From: Nocardia anocheti
GTDB taxonomy: Bacteria > Actinomycetota > Actinomycetes > Mycobacteriales > Mycobacteriaceae
NCBI RefSeq assembly: GCF_029675105.1
Contig: NZ_JAQQFV010000005.1
Coordinates: 372,001-436,000, forward strand
Reading direction: 5' to 3'
Length of the DNA stretch: 64,000 nucleotides
Shown here: positions 43,031 to 52,225 of the stretch, one piece after another
How the letters are laid out: each line of letters starts with the position of its first letter
Position numbering within the stretch: position 1 is the first letter of the stretch
Made by a program: the position numbers and the translations under genes
Notes under the pieces: model-generated
What the model saw: the letters and a program-made list of their open reading frames with translations, nothing else
Databases searched by the model: none
What the model was told of the DNA's origin: nothing

Positions 43031-44759
43031 CGCGGACGTACCGCTTCTCGCGCTTGAGCGTGTTGACGTAGGCGTCGGCGCCGTCGGCGTCGAGTCCGCC
43101 GTGCTCGGCGACGATCGCGTGCAGCGCCTTGTCCACGTCCTTGGCCATCCGGGTGGCGTCACCGCACACATAGAAGTGCCCGCCCTCCTCGAGCCAGGCG
43201 AACAGGTCGGCGCCGTGCTCGCGCATGCGCGTCTGCACGTAGATCTTCTCGGCCTGGTCGCGGGAGAACGCGAGGTCGAGCCGGTTCAGCACGCCCGAGT
43301 CGTGCCAGCCGGTCAGCTCGTCGGCGTAGATGTAGTCGTGCTCGCGGTGCTGGTCACCGAAGAACAGCCAGTTGCGGCCCTGCGCGCCACGCTGTTCGCG
43401 TTCCTGCAGGAACGCGCGGAACGGCGCGATGCCGGTCCCGGGGCCGACCATGATCATCGGGGCGTCGTCGTCGCCGGGGACGCGGAAGTGCTTGTTGGGC
43501 TGCAGGAAGATCTTGGCGCCCTCGCTGCGATCGGCCAGGAAGGTCGAACACACCCCGCCGCGCTCACGCCCGGCCCCCTGGTAGCGCACGCTGGCCACCG
43601 TCAGATGGATGTGGTCGGGATGGGCCAGCGAGCTCGACGAGATCGAATAGGCCCGGTGTACAAGGGGTTTGAGAAGTCCGACGAACTCCTCGAGGCTGAG
43701 CGCGTCACCGCCGATGCGCAGGATGTCGAGGATGTCCTTGCCGTAGAGCCAGCGGTCGAGCACGTCCTTGACCCCGCCGCGCAGCACGTGCGAGAGCTCC
43801 TCGTGCTCGGCGCGGCTCTCCACCTCGCTGAGCAGATCCTTGGACGGGGTGCTGATCTCGTAGCGATGACCCAGCAGCTCCCCGAGCGGCTCGCCGTCGA
43901 CGAGGGTGTCGGGCGAGACCCGGAAGTGCTCGGTGATGGCCGCGACCAGTGCCGGATCGTTCTCCGGTACCACGGCCAGCGCGTCGCCCGCCTCGTAGAC
44001 GATGCCGCTGTCGGCCAGCGCGAACTCGAAGTGGCGGATCTCCTTGCCCGAGCCCGCCCCCGACAGCACCCGATTCACCGGCAGCAGCGCGGAATACGGG
44101 TTCTTGCGGGTCCAGCCGGACCGCGCCACCGTGCTCGGTGGCGGTGTGCCCGGATTGCCGCTGGCCCCGGCCAGGGTGACCAGCGTCGAGACCGCGCTGT
44201 GCACCCATTCGGCGGCGGCGGTCTCGTAGTCGACATCGCAGTCGGCCCGGCCCACGATGCGGTGCGCGCCCAACTGCTCGAGCCGGGTGTCGATGAGCTT
44301 GCCCGCCTGACAGAACCCGTCGTAGCCGGTGTCACCGAGCGCGAGCACGCCGTAGGCGACGCCCTCCATGCGCGGCGCGGTGGTGGCCGAGAGCGCGTCC
44401 CAGAACAATTCGGCGTTGTCGGGCATCTCGCCCTCGCCGTAGGTGGAGGTGATGATCAGGACGTACTTCAGCCCGGCGAACTCGTCGAGCGCGATCTCGT
44501 CGAGCCCCCTGACGGTGGCGTCGAACCCCTGCGCCTTGGCCGCGGCGGCCGCGTCCCCGGCGACGCTCTCGGCATTGCCGGTCTGGGTGCCGTAGAGGAT
44601 GCGCAGCGGCACCCGCGGGGCCCCGGTGTCGGTGACGGCCGCGGGCGGGGCGGACAGGTTCATCGCCAGCCGCGAGTGCAGCCCGGCCAGGAAGCCGGAC
44701 AGCCAGGCGCGCTGGTCCTCGTTGAACGGGGCGTCTTCGGGAATGTAGGCGATTTTCAT
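43020..44759 (-). CDS. CysJ-like diflavin reductase (FMN-FAD-NADPH)
   Basis: A 579-residue protein in the order flavodoxin domain ('ILYGTQTGNAESVAGD', residues about 53-68), connecting region, FAD domain ('HRAYSISSSS', about residue 370) and NADPH domain ('MVGPGTGIAPFRAFLQ', about residue 440; 'YVCGDATRMAKDVDKAL', about 530), with the C-terminal 'RYVRDVY' aromatic. The architecture equals sulfite reductase alpha subunit or P450 reductase. No CysI hemoprotein is present; its partners by operon are the GltB-like protein, which it overlaps by 4 nt (ATGA), and the HemS-like protein. It may supply electrons to one or both. Confidence 0.9.
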   Translation of the reverse strand: MKIAYIPEDAPFNEDQRAWLSGFLAGLHSRLAMNLSAPPAAVTDTGAPRVPLRILYGTQTGNAESVAGDAAAAAKAQGFDATVRGLDEIALDEFAGLKYVLIITSTYGEGEMPDNAELFWDALSATTAPRMEGVAYGVLALGDTGYDGFCQAGKLIDTRLEQLGAHRIVGRADCDVDYETAAAEWVHSAVSTLVTLAGASGNPGTPPPSTVARSGWTRKNPYSALLPVNRVLSGAGSGKEIRHFEFALADSGIVYEAGDALAVVPENDPALVAAITEHFRVSPDTLVDGEPLGELLGHRYEISTPSKDLLSEVESRAEHEELSHVLRGGVKDVLDRWLYGKDILDILRIGGDALSLEEFVGLLKPLVHRAYSISSSSLAHPDHIHLTVASVRYQGAGRERGGVCSTFLADRSEGAKIFLQPNKHFRVPGDDDAPMIMVGPGTGIAPFRAFLQEREQRGAQGRNWLFFGDQHREHDYIYADELTGWHDSGVLNRLDLAFSRDQAEKIYVQTRMREHGADLFAWLEEGGHFYVCGDATRMAKDVDKALHAIVAEHGGLDADGADAYVNTLKREKRYVRDVY

Positions 44760-47700
44760 GCGCTGGTGACCGTTTCGAGGGCGGGGCCGGACAGGGCGAC
44801 GACGGGAACGGCCTGGTGGGCGAACAGTTCCTCGAACGACGGCAGACGGCCGATCTTGTCAATGTTCTTGGCGGTCTGGAACAGGATCCAGCCGTAGGTG
44901 CCGGGGCTGTCCATGGACCGGACATTGCGCCTGCTCAGCGCCTGCTTGTAGTCGGAGAGGCGCTTGTCGGCGACGAGCACAGCGAGATCGTCGTCGCTGA
45001 AGCCGTCGATGGCCTCGCGGGCGTACTTCTGCAGCTTCTGGATGAGGAAGAAGTCCTCGGTGAGGATCAGATTCCGCACGGCCTTGCCGACCACCGGATC
45101 GTCGACCTTCGCCGGACCCGACATGCGTGAGAGCGCCAGCTGCTGGGCCATGTTCAGCACCGTGTAGGTGTTGAGCAGGGCGAACATCTCTTCGTTGTCG
45201 GTGTCGCCGTAGCCGGGGACCGAGCCGTCCAGGACGGTGCGCTGCTCACGGTAGGACAGCTTGAACTTGCGCACCTGGTGTCCGGCCAGCGCCGCGGCGA
45301 GCTCGTCGAGCAGTTCGCGGCGGGTCTTGGCGGCCAGGATCGCGTCGGAGTCCTGGTACTGCAGCAGCGCGCGCGGCATGGCGTAGCTGAGCAGGTGCCG
45401 GGTACTTTCCCAGTCTTCCAGCAGCGCACGGCCTTTCACCGATCCGGTGGCGGCGACATGCCATTCGAGCATGGTGCGCGCGGCCAGCTCGTGGAACGGC
45501 GCGTCGGTGATCGGCAGCACCAGCACCGAGTCGGCGCTCACCTTGGCGGCCAGGTCACCGTCGGGGTTGTACTGGTAGAGGAATCCGCCGCTCATGCCGT
45601 TGGCGACGCCCTTGCCGAAGCCGCCGATATTGAGCACGGCACCGTTGGTCATGTACTCGCACAGGAATTCACCCACGCCCTCGACCACCGCGGTGGCGCC
45701 GGAGTTACGCACCGCGAACCGGTCACCGGCCTGGCCCTCCACGAATAATCGACCACCGGAGGCACCGAAGAGCGCGAAGTTGCCGATCAGCACATTGGCG
45801 CCCTCGGCGCCGCCGCCGGGGGAGCGCACCACGATGGTGCCGCCGCAGGCGCTCTTGCCGACGCCGTCGTTGCAGGTTCCGGTGTGGGTCAGGGTCATGC
45901 CGTCGGTGCAGAACACGCCGTAGCTCTGGCCCGCCGAACCGGTGGTGGTGACGCCGACGCTGTCGGGCAGCAGATACCGGCGCCCGCGATCGTCGACGGT
46001 GACCGCCGCGCCCTCGGCGCCCTCGTGATTGAGCAGGCGCTCGATGTCGATGGCGAGCTGCCCGCCGACGCTCTTGTTCCGATTGGTCAGCGCCACCGGC
46101 GCGTAGGAGACCCCGCCCAGATCGAGCCGCGCGAGGAAGGCGTCGTCGATCGCGAAGTCCTTCTCCATGTAGATCGGGTCCGCGACGATCACCTCCTCGG
46201 CGACCTCGAGCATGCGCCGCAGATCCAGCGTGCCGATGCTGGACGGGTGGTCGTGCAGGTGCAGCAGATCGCTGCGCCCGCGCGCCTCGCGCAGCGAACG
46301 CAGCCCCAGCGTCGCCAGGATCTCGCGCACCTCGTGCGAGATGTTGAGCAGATACTGCGCCAGCGCGCGCGGATCACCTTCGAACACTTCGGCATTGGTG
46401 GTGAGCCCGGCCGGACACTTGATATTGCAGTTCTTGGCCATCACGCACTTGAGCATCATCAGCGCGGTGGTGCCGAACTCGAAGCTGTCGGCGCCCAGCA
46501 GCGCCGATTTCACCACGTCACTGGCGGTCTGGTGCGCGCCGGAACAGCGCAGGATCACCTTCTGGCGAATCCCGTTGGCGCACAGCGCCTGATGCACCTC
46601 GGCCACACCGATCTCGGCGGAACGCCCCGCGTACTTGAGGCTCGTCACCGCCGCGGCGCCGGTGCCACCGGTATTGCCCGCGACATTGATGACATCGGCC
46701 CCGGCCTTGGCCACGCCGACCGCGATCGTGCCGATGCCCTCGGAGGACACCAGCTTCACGATCACCCGCACGCGGGCGGCCTTGCAGTCGTGGATCAGCT
46801 GGGCGAGATCCTCGATCGAGTAGGTGTCGTGATGCGGTGGGGGAGAGACGAGTTCGACACCGGGCGTGCCACCACGCGCCGCCGCGATCTCCACGGTCAC
46901 CTTCGGCGCGGGCAGCTGACCACCCTCGCCGGGCTTGGCGCCCTGACCGATCTTGATCTCGAGTTCCTGCAGCATCGGGTCGGCCAGGTACCCCGACCAC
47001 ACGCCGAAGCGCCCGGAGGCGAACTGCTTGATCCGCGACCCACGGATGGTGCCGTAGCGGGTGATGTGTTCGCCGCCCTCACCGCAGTTGGACATGCCGC
47101 CGACCATATTGGTGCCGTGCGCGACCGCCTCGTGCGCCGGAGCCACCAGCGCGCCGTGACTCATCGCGCCCGAGGCGAGGGTGCCGGTGATCTCGCTGGC
47201 GGGCTGAACCCGGTGCAGCGGAATCGATTCCGGTGCGGTGCGGACCGCCGCGAGGTAGCGCTCGGCCTCGCCGGTGGCGCGCAGGCGCAGGGTGTCGTCG
47301 ACGATCGCGTGATGTTCGATCGCCGTGCCGAAGCGCGCGTACAGCGATTCCGCCAGGACGGTCAGCCGCTCGGGACCGTGGGCCAGCCGCAGGACGAACT
47401 CGCCGTCGACCCGCTCGCACGAGAGCCCGCGCACCTGGAAGTCGTTGTTCCCGAGGCGCGCGAACTGGCCCATCTCGCTGCGGAATTCGTCGGCGGTGTG
47501 CACGAAGTTCACGTCGGCGGGCAGGGCCAGCACATCGCGCAGCGCGGCCGGGCGACGGGTGCGCTCGGCGTTCATGGCCCGCACGAAGTGCCGGTAGCCC
47601 GGGGTGATGTCGAAGCTGTCGATCGCGCGCGGGGTGAGCTGGTCGAAGCTGGTGTTGCGGTAGGCGTCGTCGTCGAGACCGAAGGCGCCTTCGAGCTGGT

Positions 47701-50218
47701 TGAGCGGCAGCAGGCGCAGGAAGGTGGCGTCGGTCATGGCCGGGTTGTCGGGGCGGGCGGTGTCGTCGAAGGAGATGGCCTCCTCGGTCATGTCGACGAA
47801 ACCGCGCACCGCGGTGGTGCCGTAGGAGTGGCCAGCGCCCTCGGCCCGCTCCTTGAACAGGCCCAGCAGTGGGATGTCCTTGTCGCCGGTCACGGTGAGC
47901 GCGCGGGCGTGCCAGTCCGCGACCGCCGCCGCCAGCGTCGCGAACCCGACGCCCGCCACCGGCGAGACCACGTTCGGGAAGTACTTGTGCAGCACCGGGT
48001 CACCGGTGTCGAGATAGTTCGGCTCGAAGAACTCGCCGCCGATATAGCTCTCGACCGTGCACAGCCCGACCCGGCCCATGGTCTTCATCAGCGACTTCTC
48101 GGCCGCCTTGGCGAAGTGCTTGAACGCGGCGTCGGCGTCGTCACCGAACTTCTCCTCCGCGCGCATCTGCACGGCCAGCGGATACACCGCCGAGGCACCG
48201 AAGCCCAGCACGGCGGCGATGTGGTGCGAGGAGCACAGCTGCCCGCTCTCGGCGATCACCGAGACCCGCAGGCGCAGACCCTGTTCGATCAGGCGCTGGT
48301 TGATCGCCGAGACCACCATGATCAGCGGCATGGCCGCGCGTTCGGCCGAGACGTGCCGGTCGGTGATCACCGCGATGCCGCCGGACTCGCGGGCGAAGGC
48401 CTCGATCTCGTCGCACAGGGCGTCGATCGCGGCCACCAGCGCCTCGGCATTGGCGGCCGGGTCGGTGAGGTCGACGCGGTAGCGCATGCCGAAGCGGCGC
48501 ACCGGGGTCTGCTCCTGATCGCGGATCTTGAGCATGTCCAGGTGGGTGAGGATCGGCGAGCGCACCACGATCTGCGGCGCGGCGGTGGCGCCGCTGTTGG
48601 GCTTGGCGCCCAGCGCCACCCGCAGCGTCATGCCGTCGGCCTCGCGGATGCTGTCCAGCGGCGGGTTGGTGACCTGCGCGAACCGCTGCGAGAAGTACTT
48701 GGCGACCCCGCCCTCCTGATCCGACAGGGCGTTGATCGCCGCGCCGTAGCCCATCGCGGAGATCTTCTCCTGGCCGGTGGCCAGCATCGGGTCCATCAGG
48801 AACTTGAAGCTCTCCTGATTGAGCGAGTACGCGACATAGCGCTGGTGCCGGGTCAGATCCCCGTCGTAGCGGGCGGGCGAGCCCTGACCCACCGGCGGCA
48901 CGGCGGGCAGGTCCGCCAGATTCGTGCGCGCGGCGGCGAGCATGGCCGGATAGTCGTGGCGCGCGGCCAGCATCTCCAGCGCCTCGGTGGTGGTGTAGGA
49001 CCGGCGCTGAGCGTGATCGAAGTAGAGCATGCCGCCCGCCTCGATCCGGCCCCGATGGGTGACCTCCTCCGGCGGGAAGTACACCTGACCCGCCTCCGAC
49101 ATCACGCCCAGGTACTCGGCGGTCTCCACGGTGCGCAGCGGGCGCAGGCCCAGGCGGTCCAGGCGGGCACCGATGATGGTGCCGTCGCCGAAGATCAGCG
49201 CGGCCGGGCCGTCGTTCTTCTCCTCGTAGAGGCTGAAGTACTCCAGCATCGCCGTGACCCGCGGCGACAGGGTGGTGTCGTTCTCCCAGGCGGGCGGCAT
49301 CATCGCGACGACGGCGGTGACCAGGTCCAGCTCGTCCTCGAGCACCCGGTTCTGCAGGGTCTGGTCCAGGCGACAGCTGTCGGACTGGCCCAGCGGCCGG
49401 ATGATCGCCCGGTTGCGGGCCAGCGCGATCGCGTTCTCCGACAGGCGGTTCTTCTTGTCGGTGTTGAGCTCACCGTTGTGGGCCATCAGCCGGAACGGCT
49501 GGGCCATCGTGGCGTTGGGCGCGGTATTGGTGGAGAAGCGGGTGTGGAAGAACATCGAGTGCACCTCCATCCGCGGATCGTTGAGATCGCGGAAGTAGGG
49601 CACCACTTCGTTCGAGTTGAGCCTGCCCTTGAGCACCTGGGTGCGCGCGCTCAGCGACAGCGGATACATGCCCAGCAGTTCCGGGCGGGTGTAGGCGATC
49701 GCCTCGATCGCCATGAGCGCGTCGTGGATCTTGCGGTCGTCGTCGGCCCGGAACACCCACTGGCGGATCGGCAGCTGGTACTTGCGCGCCGCCGGGCGGA
49801 TGGCGTCGTCGTCGACGGGCACCTCGCGCACGCACAGGATCTCGAACCCCTGCGCGCGCAGCGCCGCCTCGATGACGGCCTCGGCCTCGCCGTGGAACGC
49901 CGGATCGGTGGGCAGGAAGAAGTTGCCCACGCCGAACTGCCCGAGCGTGAGATCCGCCCGCCCGGTGACCTCGGCGAAGAACCGCAGCGACAGGTCCAGG
50001 TTCACCCCGGCCCCGTCACCCACGCCCTCCGACGACATCCCGCCACGATGCGGCACCGCGCACAGCGCCTCGTGCAGCTTGTGGATGATCTCGTGCGTCT
50101 GAACGCCGTCCTTGCGCGTCAGAAACCCGACCCCGCAACTGCTCTTCTCCAGCGCCGCGTCATACAGCCCACTCAAACGACGATTCTCCTCGGCCCGCGC
50201 CACCAACGACGCACCCAC
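44756..50218 (-). CDS. Glutamate synthase large-subunit-like protein with extra C-terminal domain
   Basis: An 1820-residue GltB-like protein. In order: type-2 glutamine amidotransferase (Cys in 'SSCGVGFLTRKDG', about residue 28, so removal of a propeptide is implied), central domain, FMN/synthase domain ('GQGAKPGEGGQLPAPKVT') and the 3Fe-4S cysteines in 'CVMAKNCNIKCPAGLTTN', then the GXGXG helix ('GMSGGFLYQYN'). About 230 further residues follow that ordinary GltB (about 1500 residues) lacks. No GltD partner is adjacent; a diflavin reductase is. The GTG at 50218 was chosen because AGAGGAAG lies 6 nt upstream. IdeR-type boxes lie about 40-70 bp before it. Confidence 0.85.
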   Translation of the reverse strand: MGASLVARAEENRRLSGLYDAALEKSSCGVGFLTRKDGVQTHEIIHKLHEALCAVPHRGGMSSEGVGDGAGVNLDLSLRFFAEVTGRADLTLGQFGVGNFFLPTDPAFHGEAEAVIEAALRAQGFEILCVREVPVDDDAIRPAARKYQLPIRQWVFRADDDRKIHDALMAIEAIAYTRPELLGMYPLSLSARTQVLKGRLNSNEVVPYFRDLNDPRMEVHSMFFHTRFSTNTAPNATMAQPFRLMAHNGELNTDKKNRLSENAIALARNRAIIRPLGQSDSCRLDQTLQNRVLEDELDLVTAVVAMMPPAWENDTTLSPRVTAMLEYFSLYEEKNDGPAALIFGDGTIIGARLDRLGLRPLRTVETAEYLGVMSEAGQVYFPPEEVTHRGRIEAGGMLYFDHAQRRSYTTTEALEMLAARHDYPAMLAAARTNLADLPAVPPVGQGSPARYDGDLTRHQRYVAYSLNQESFKFLMDPMLATGQEKISAMGYGAAINALSDQEGGVAKYFSQRFAQVTNPPLDSIREADGMTLRVALGAKPNSGATAAPQIVVRSPILTHLDMLKIRDQEQTPVRRFGMRYRVDLTDPAANAEALVAAIDALCDEIEAFARESGGIAVITDRHVSAERAAMPLIMVVSAINQRLIEQGLRLRVSVIAESGQLCSSHHIAAVLGFGASAVYPLAVQMRAEEKFGDDADAAFKHFAKAAEKSLMKTMGRVGLCTVESYIGGEFFEPNYLDTGDPVLHKYFPNVVSPVAGVGFATLAAAVADWHARALTVTGDKDIPLLGLFKERAEGAGHSYGTTAVRGFVDMTEEAISFDDTARPDNPAMTDATFLRLLPLNQLEGAFGLDDDAYRNTSFDQLTPRAIDSFDITPGYRHFVRAMNAERTRRPAALRDVLALPADVNFVHTADEFRSEMGQFARLGNNDFQVRGLSCERVDGEFVLRLAHGPERLTVLAESLYARFGTAIEHHAIVDDTLRLRATGEAERYLAAVRTAPESIPLHRVQPASEITGTLASGAMSHGALVAPAHEAVAHGTNMVGGMSNCGEGGEHITRYGTIRGSRIKQFASGRFGVWSGYLADPMLQELEIKIGQGAKPGEGGQLPAPKVTVEIAAARGGTPGVELVSPPPHHDTYSIEDLAQLIHDCKAARVRVIVKLVSSEGIGTIAVGVAKAGADVINVAGNTGGTGAAAVTSLKYAGRSAEIGVAEVHQALCANGIRQKVILRCSGAHQTASDVVKSALLGADSFEFGTTALMMLKCVMAKNCNIKCPAGLTTNAEVFEGDPRALAQYLLNISHEVREILATLGLRSLREARGRSDLLHLHDHPSSIGTLDLRRMLEVAEEVIVADPIYMEKDFAIDDAFLARLDLGGVSYAPVALTNRNKSVGGQLAIDIERLLNHEGAEGAAVTVDDRGRRYLLPDSVGVTTTGSAGQSYGVFCTDGMTLTHTGTCNDGVGKSACGGTIVVRSPGGGAEGANVLIGNFALFGASGGRLFVEGQAGDRFAVRNSGATAVVEGVGEFLCEYMTNGAVLNIGGFGKGVANGMSGGFLYQYNPDGDLAAKVSADSVLVLPITDAPFHELAARTMLEWHVAATGSVKGRALLEDWESTRHLLSYAMPRALLQYQDSDAILAAKTRRELLDELAAALAGHQVRKFKLSYREQRTVLDGSVPGYGDTDNEEMFALLNTYTVLNMAQQLALSRMSGPAKVDDPVVGKAVRNLILTEDFFLIQKLQKYAREAIDGFSDDDLAVLVADKRLSDYKQALSRRNVRSMDSPGTYGWILFQTAKNIDKIGRLPSFEELFAHQAVPVVALSGPALETVTSA

Positions 50219-50256
50219 TCTGTCTTCCTCTGCCGCCCGACCCAGCACACGGCAAA

Positions 50257-50290
50257 TGAGCAGAGCCTAGCCTAAGTAAGCCTCAGCTAA
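50257..50290 (-). promoter_or_regulatory. Two IdeR/DtxR-type iron boxes
   Basis: On the minus strand TTAGCTGAGGCTTACTTAG (50290-50272) and TTAGGCTAGGCTCTGCTCA (50275-50257) each match the 19-bp consensus TTAGGTTAGGCTAACCTAA at 14 positions. They overlap by 4 bp and lie 39-72 bp upstream of the GltB-like start. Iron-loaded IdeR would repress the operon. The divergent gene at 50437 is 147 bp away and might share the site. Confidence 0.65.
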
Positions 50291-50436
50291 GTCCCCGAGC
50301 GGCCAGCATCACACCCCTCACAAGACCCCAAACCAAACTGATAGGTATGTGACCAGCCCCTGGTCGGTTCACTCGCGTTGCGCAACAATGGAGTTCGTTC
50401 TCGCGGGGCACGTCGACGGACAAAGGGGGAGGCCGC

Positions 50437-50994
50437 ATGGCACAGACGACTGTTTCTGTCGAAGCCAGGGACGACTACTGGGTGATCGCCTTCAGCCGCC
50501 GCGACGATCAGCTGCTCGACGCGCTCAAGACGGCCATCCCGCAGCGTTCACGCAGCTATGACAGGGCGAATGTCGAATGGCACATCAGGGTCGACGTCAG
50601 CGGCCTTCTGTCCACCTTCGAGCGGCTCGACGCTCGGGTGGAGCGGCTCGGTGAGCAGGCCGCACGAGATGATGTCCCCGGCGACGTCGCGCACTGGAAA
50701 AACAAGTACGACGTGATGGACACGACGGCCCGGCAACAGCAGGTCTACATTCGGCAACTCGAGGACGAGATCGAGCAACTACGCACCAGCGTGCAGCGGC
50801 TGCGGAAGGAATCGGCGGAACGGGTCGGTGGATCGGGCGACGGCGGAACCTGGGCTGAGCAGTTGTTCGGTTACCTGGCCGCCAGTCGTACGGAGGCGGT
50901 TTTCAAGGCGCTGACGAAGACCTTCCATCCCGACAACATCAAGACCGGTGACACGGTTCTGATGCAGCAACTGAACGACGCCCGTGACCGGTAA
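50437..50994 (+). CDS. Coiled-coil protein with C-terminal HPD (J-like) motif
   Basis: A 185-residue protein. An N-terminal domain (about residues 1-60) leads into a long coiled coil (about 60-130, 'YIRQLEDEIEQLRTSVQRLRK'), and the end reads 'LTKTFHPDNIKTGDTVLMQQLNDARD', close to the HPD-containing end of a J domain, including the later N-A pair. Full J-domain helix I is not visible. It may be a DnaK co-chaperone-like adaptor. It overlaps the next gene by 11 nt. Confidence 0.65.
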   Translation: MAQTTVSVEARDDYWVIAFSRRDDQLLDALKTAIPQRSRSYDRANVEWHIRVDVSGLLSTFERLDARVERLGEQAARDDVPGDVAHWKNKYDVMDTTARQQQVYIRQLEDEIEQLRTSVQRLRKESAERVGGSGDGGTWAEQLFGYLAASRTEAVFKALTKTFHPDNIKTGDTVLMQQLNDARDR

Positions 50995-51676
50995 GCGATG
51001 GTGGCGGACCAGCGGAGGTGATCGTGACCGATCCGCCACGATGGGTGGCCATGGCCCGTATACGCAGGCAGAGCGGTCCTTCCATCTCGAACTGGCACAA
51101 TGGCAGACCGAACAGGATCAGCTCGACACCCTCGTCGCGGTGGCGCGGAGGATGGCCCGCCGCGGCGGCGGGACGGAATACGGCGTGGTGCTGAAGTCGG
51201 GCGAGACGGCATTGTTCGCGGACAACAGTCGGCTGATCGAGCCGAGGAGGCAGCGGGGGTACTCGTCCGGCCGATCGTCAGGGGTGAGTGTTCGCATCGC
51301 CAGAGGGGTTTGGTACCGCACCAGCGGCTATCGGGGAACCTATGTGCCCGGGCCTGAGCTACAGACGTCCGTTGATATCGGCCGGGCGGTGATCACCACT
51401 GCCCGAGTGATCTTCACCGGCGGCAAAATCACCAGGGAGTGGCGGTTCGACAAGCTGGTCGGTGTCGCCAGCGAGGGCGACGTGGTCCTGATGCACGTCG
51501 AGAATCGTCAGAAGGTCTCGGGGTTGCTCGTCGACTGTGGCTCCGCGGAATTCCGTGCCTACCTCGAGGTCGCACTGGCCGTAGCCCAGCGCGGCATGGC
51601 CGCCGCCGTCGAGGAACTGAAAGCGGCAGCAGACGCGCACATGGCCAGACAACCGCGGCAGTTCGGGCAGTACTGA
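50984..51676 (+). CDS. PH-like-domain protein, partner of the HPD-motif gene
   Basis: A 230-residue protein. The helical N-terminal part (about residues 28-65) is followed by a beta-rich region with 'GTEYGVVLKSGETALF' and 'GRAVITTARVIFTGGKITREWRF', a pattern like bacterial pleckstrin-homology domains, and then a C-terminal amphipathic helix. The start is doubtful: GTG 50984 overlaps the upstream gene, ATG 51041 is another choice, and neither has a clear ribosome binding site. The overlap suggests a functional pair. Confidence 0.6.
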   Translation: MTGKRWWRTSGGDRDRSATMGGHGPYTQAERSFHLELAQWQTEQDQLDTLVAVARRMARRGGGTEYGVVLKSGETALFADNSRLIEPRRQRGYSSGRSSGVSVRIARGVWYRTSGYRGTYVPGPELQTSVDIGRAVITTARVIFTGGKITREWRFDKLVGVASEGDVVLMHVENRQKVSGLLVDCGSAEFRAYLEVALAVAQRGMAAAVEELKAAADAHMARQPRQFGQY

Positions 51677-51743
51677 TCAATCGATGAGTTGCTGGACCCC
51701 AAGTTGATATCGCCGATGCGGTGGCGATATCGGACGATCCGAA

Positions 51744-52100
51744 TCAGGTGGTGCTGGCGTGGGCGGCGATGATGCGCCAGCCGTGGGTCTCGTCGTGGTG
51801 CCAGGTTCGGGTGTAGCGCATGCGGGCGGCGAAAGGGGTGCCGTGGACGGTGCCTTCGACGGTGCCGAGGAACCAGGTGACTCCGGTGGGGCCGTCGGTG
51901 CGCACGGTCAGGTCTTCTTCGATCAGTTTCGTCATCACCTGGGCCCGGGTGCGATGCAGTTCGAGGTCGTCGGACTTGGTGTAGACATCGCCGCCCATGG
52001 TGAAGATCAGGCGGTCGTCCAGTAGGCGGTCCAGTGCGTCGACGTCGCCAGCGAGTTGTGCGGCCTGCAGTCGATGTTCGGCGTCGCGTAGATCCTCCAT
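51744..52100 (-). CDS. NTF2-like/DUF4440 protein
   Basis: A 118-residue single-domain protein of the NTF2-like (DUF4440/SnoaL) fold: 'EHRLQAAQLAGDVDALDRLL' helix, then 'RLIFTMGGDVYTKSDDLELH', then the curved-sheet strands ending 'THGWRIIAAHAS'. Such proteins bind small hydrophobic ligands or act as isomerases. No neighbour suggests a pathway. Confidence 0.8.
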   Translation of the reverse strand: MEDLRDAEHRLQAAQLAGDVDALDRLLDDRLIFTMGGDVYTKSDDLELHRTRAQVMTKLIEEDLTVRTDGPTGVTWFLGTVEGTVHGTPFAARMRYTRTWHHDETHGWRIIAAHASTT

Positions 52101-52178
52101 GCGTCCGAGCCTGCCAGTCGCGGCGCCGCGGGGCTCGGGTTTTCACGTTCGGCTGAATGCGCGCACCCCGGAAAACGA

Positions 52179-52210
52179 AGAACCGGCACGAGTCGACTCG
52201 CACCGGTTCT
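52179..52210 (-). terminator. Terminator of the acyl-CoA dehydrogenase operon
   Basis: An 8-bp outer stem (AGAACCGG at 52179-52186, complement at 52203-52210) encloses the palindrome CGAGTCGACTCG. It lies 15 nt after the stop of the second dehydrogenase gene. Confidence 0.65.
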
Positions 52211-52225
52211 CCGTTGTCTACCAGC

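Noticed and set aside
45884..50275. 1463-codon open frame opposite the GltB-like gene
   Set aside because: Its translation is Arg/Gly/His-rich without any domain; it is the antisense shadow expected in GC-rich DNA, and the opposite strand encodes clear GltB motifs.
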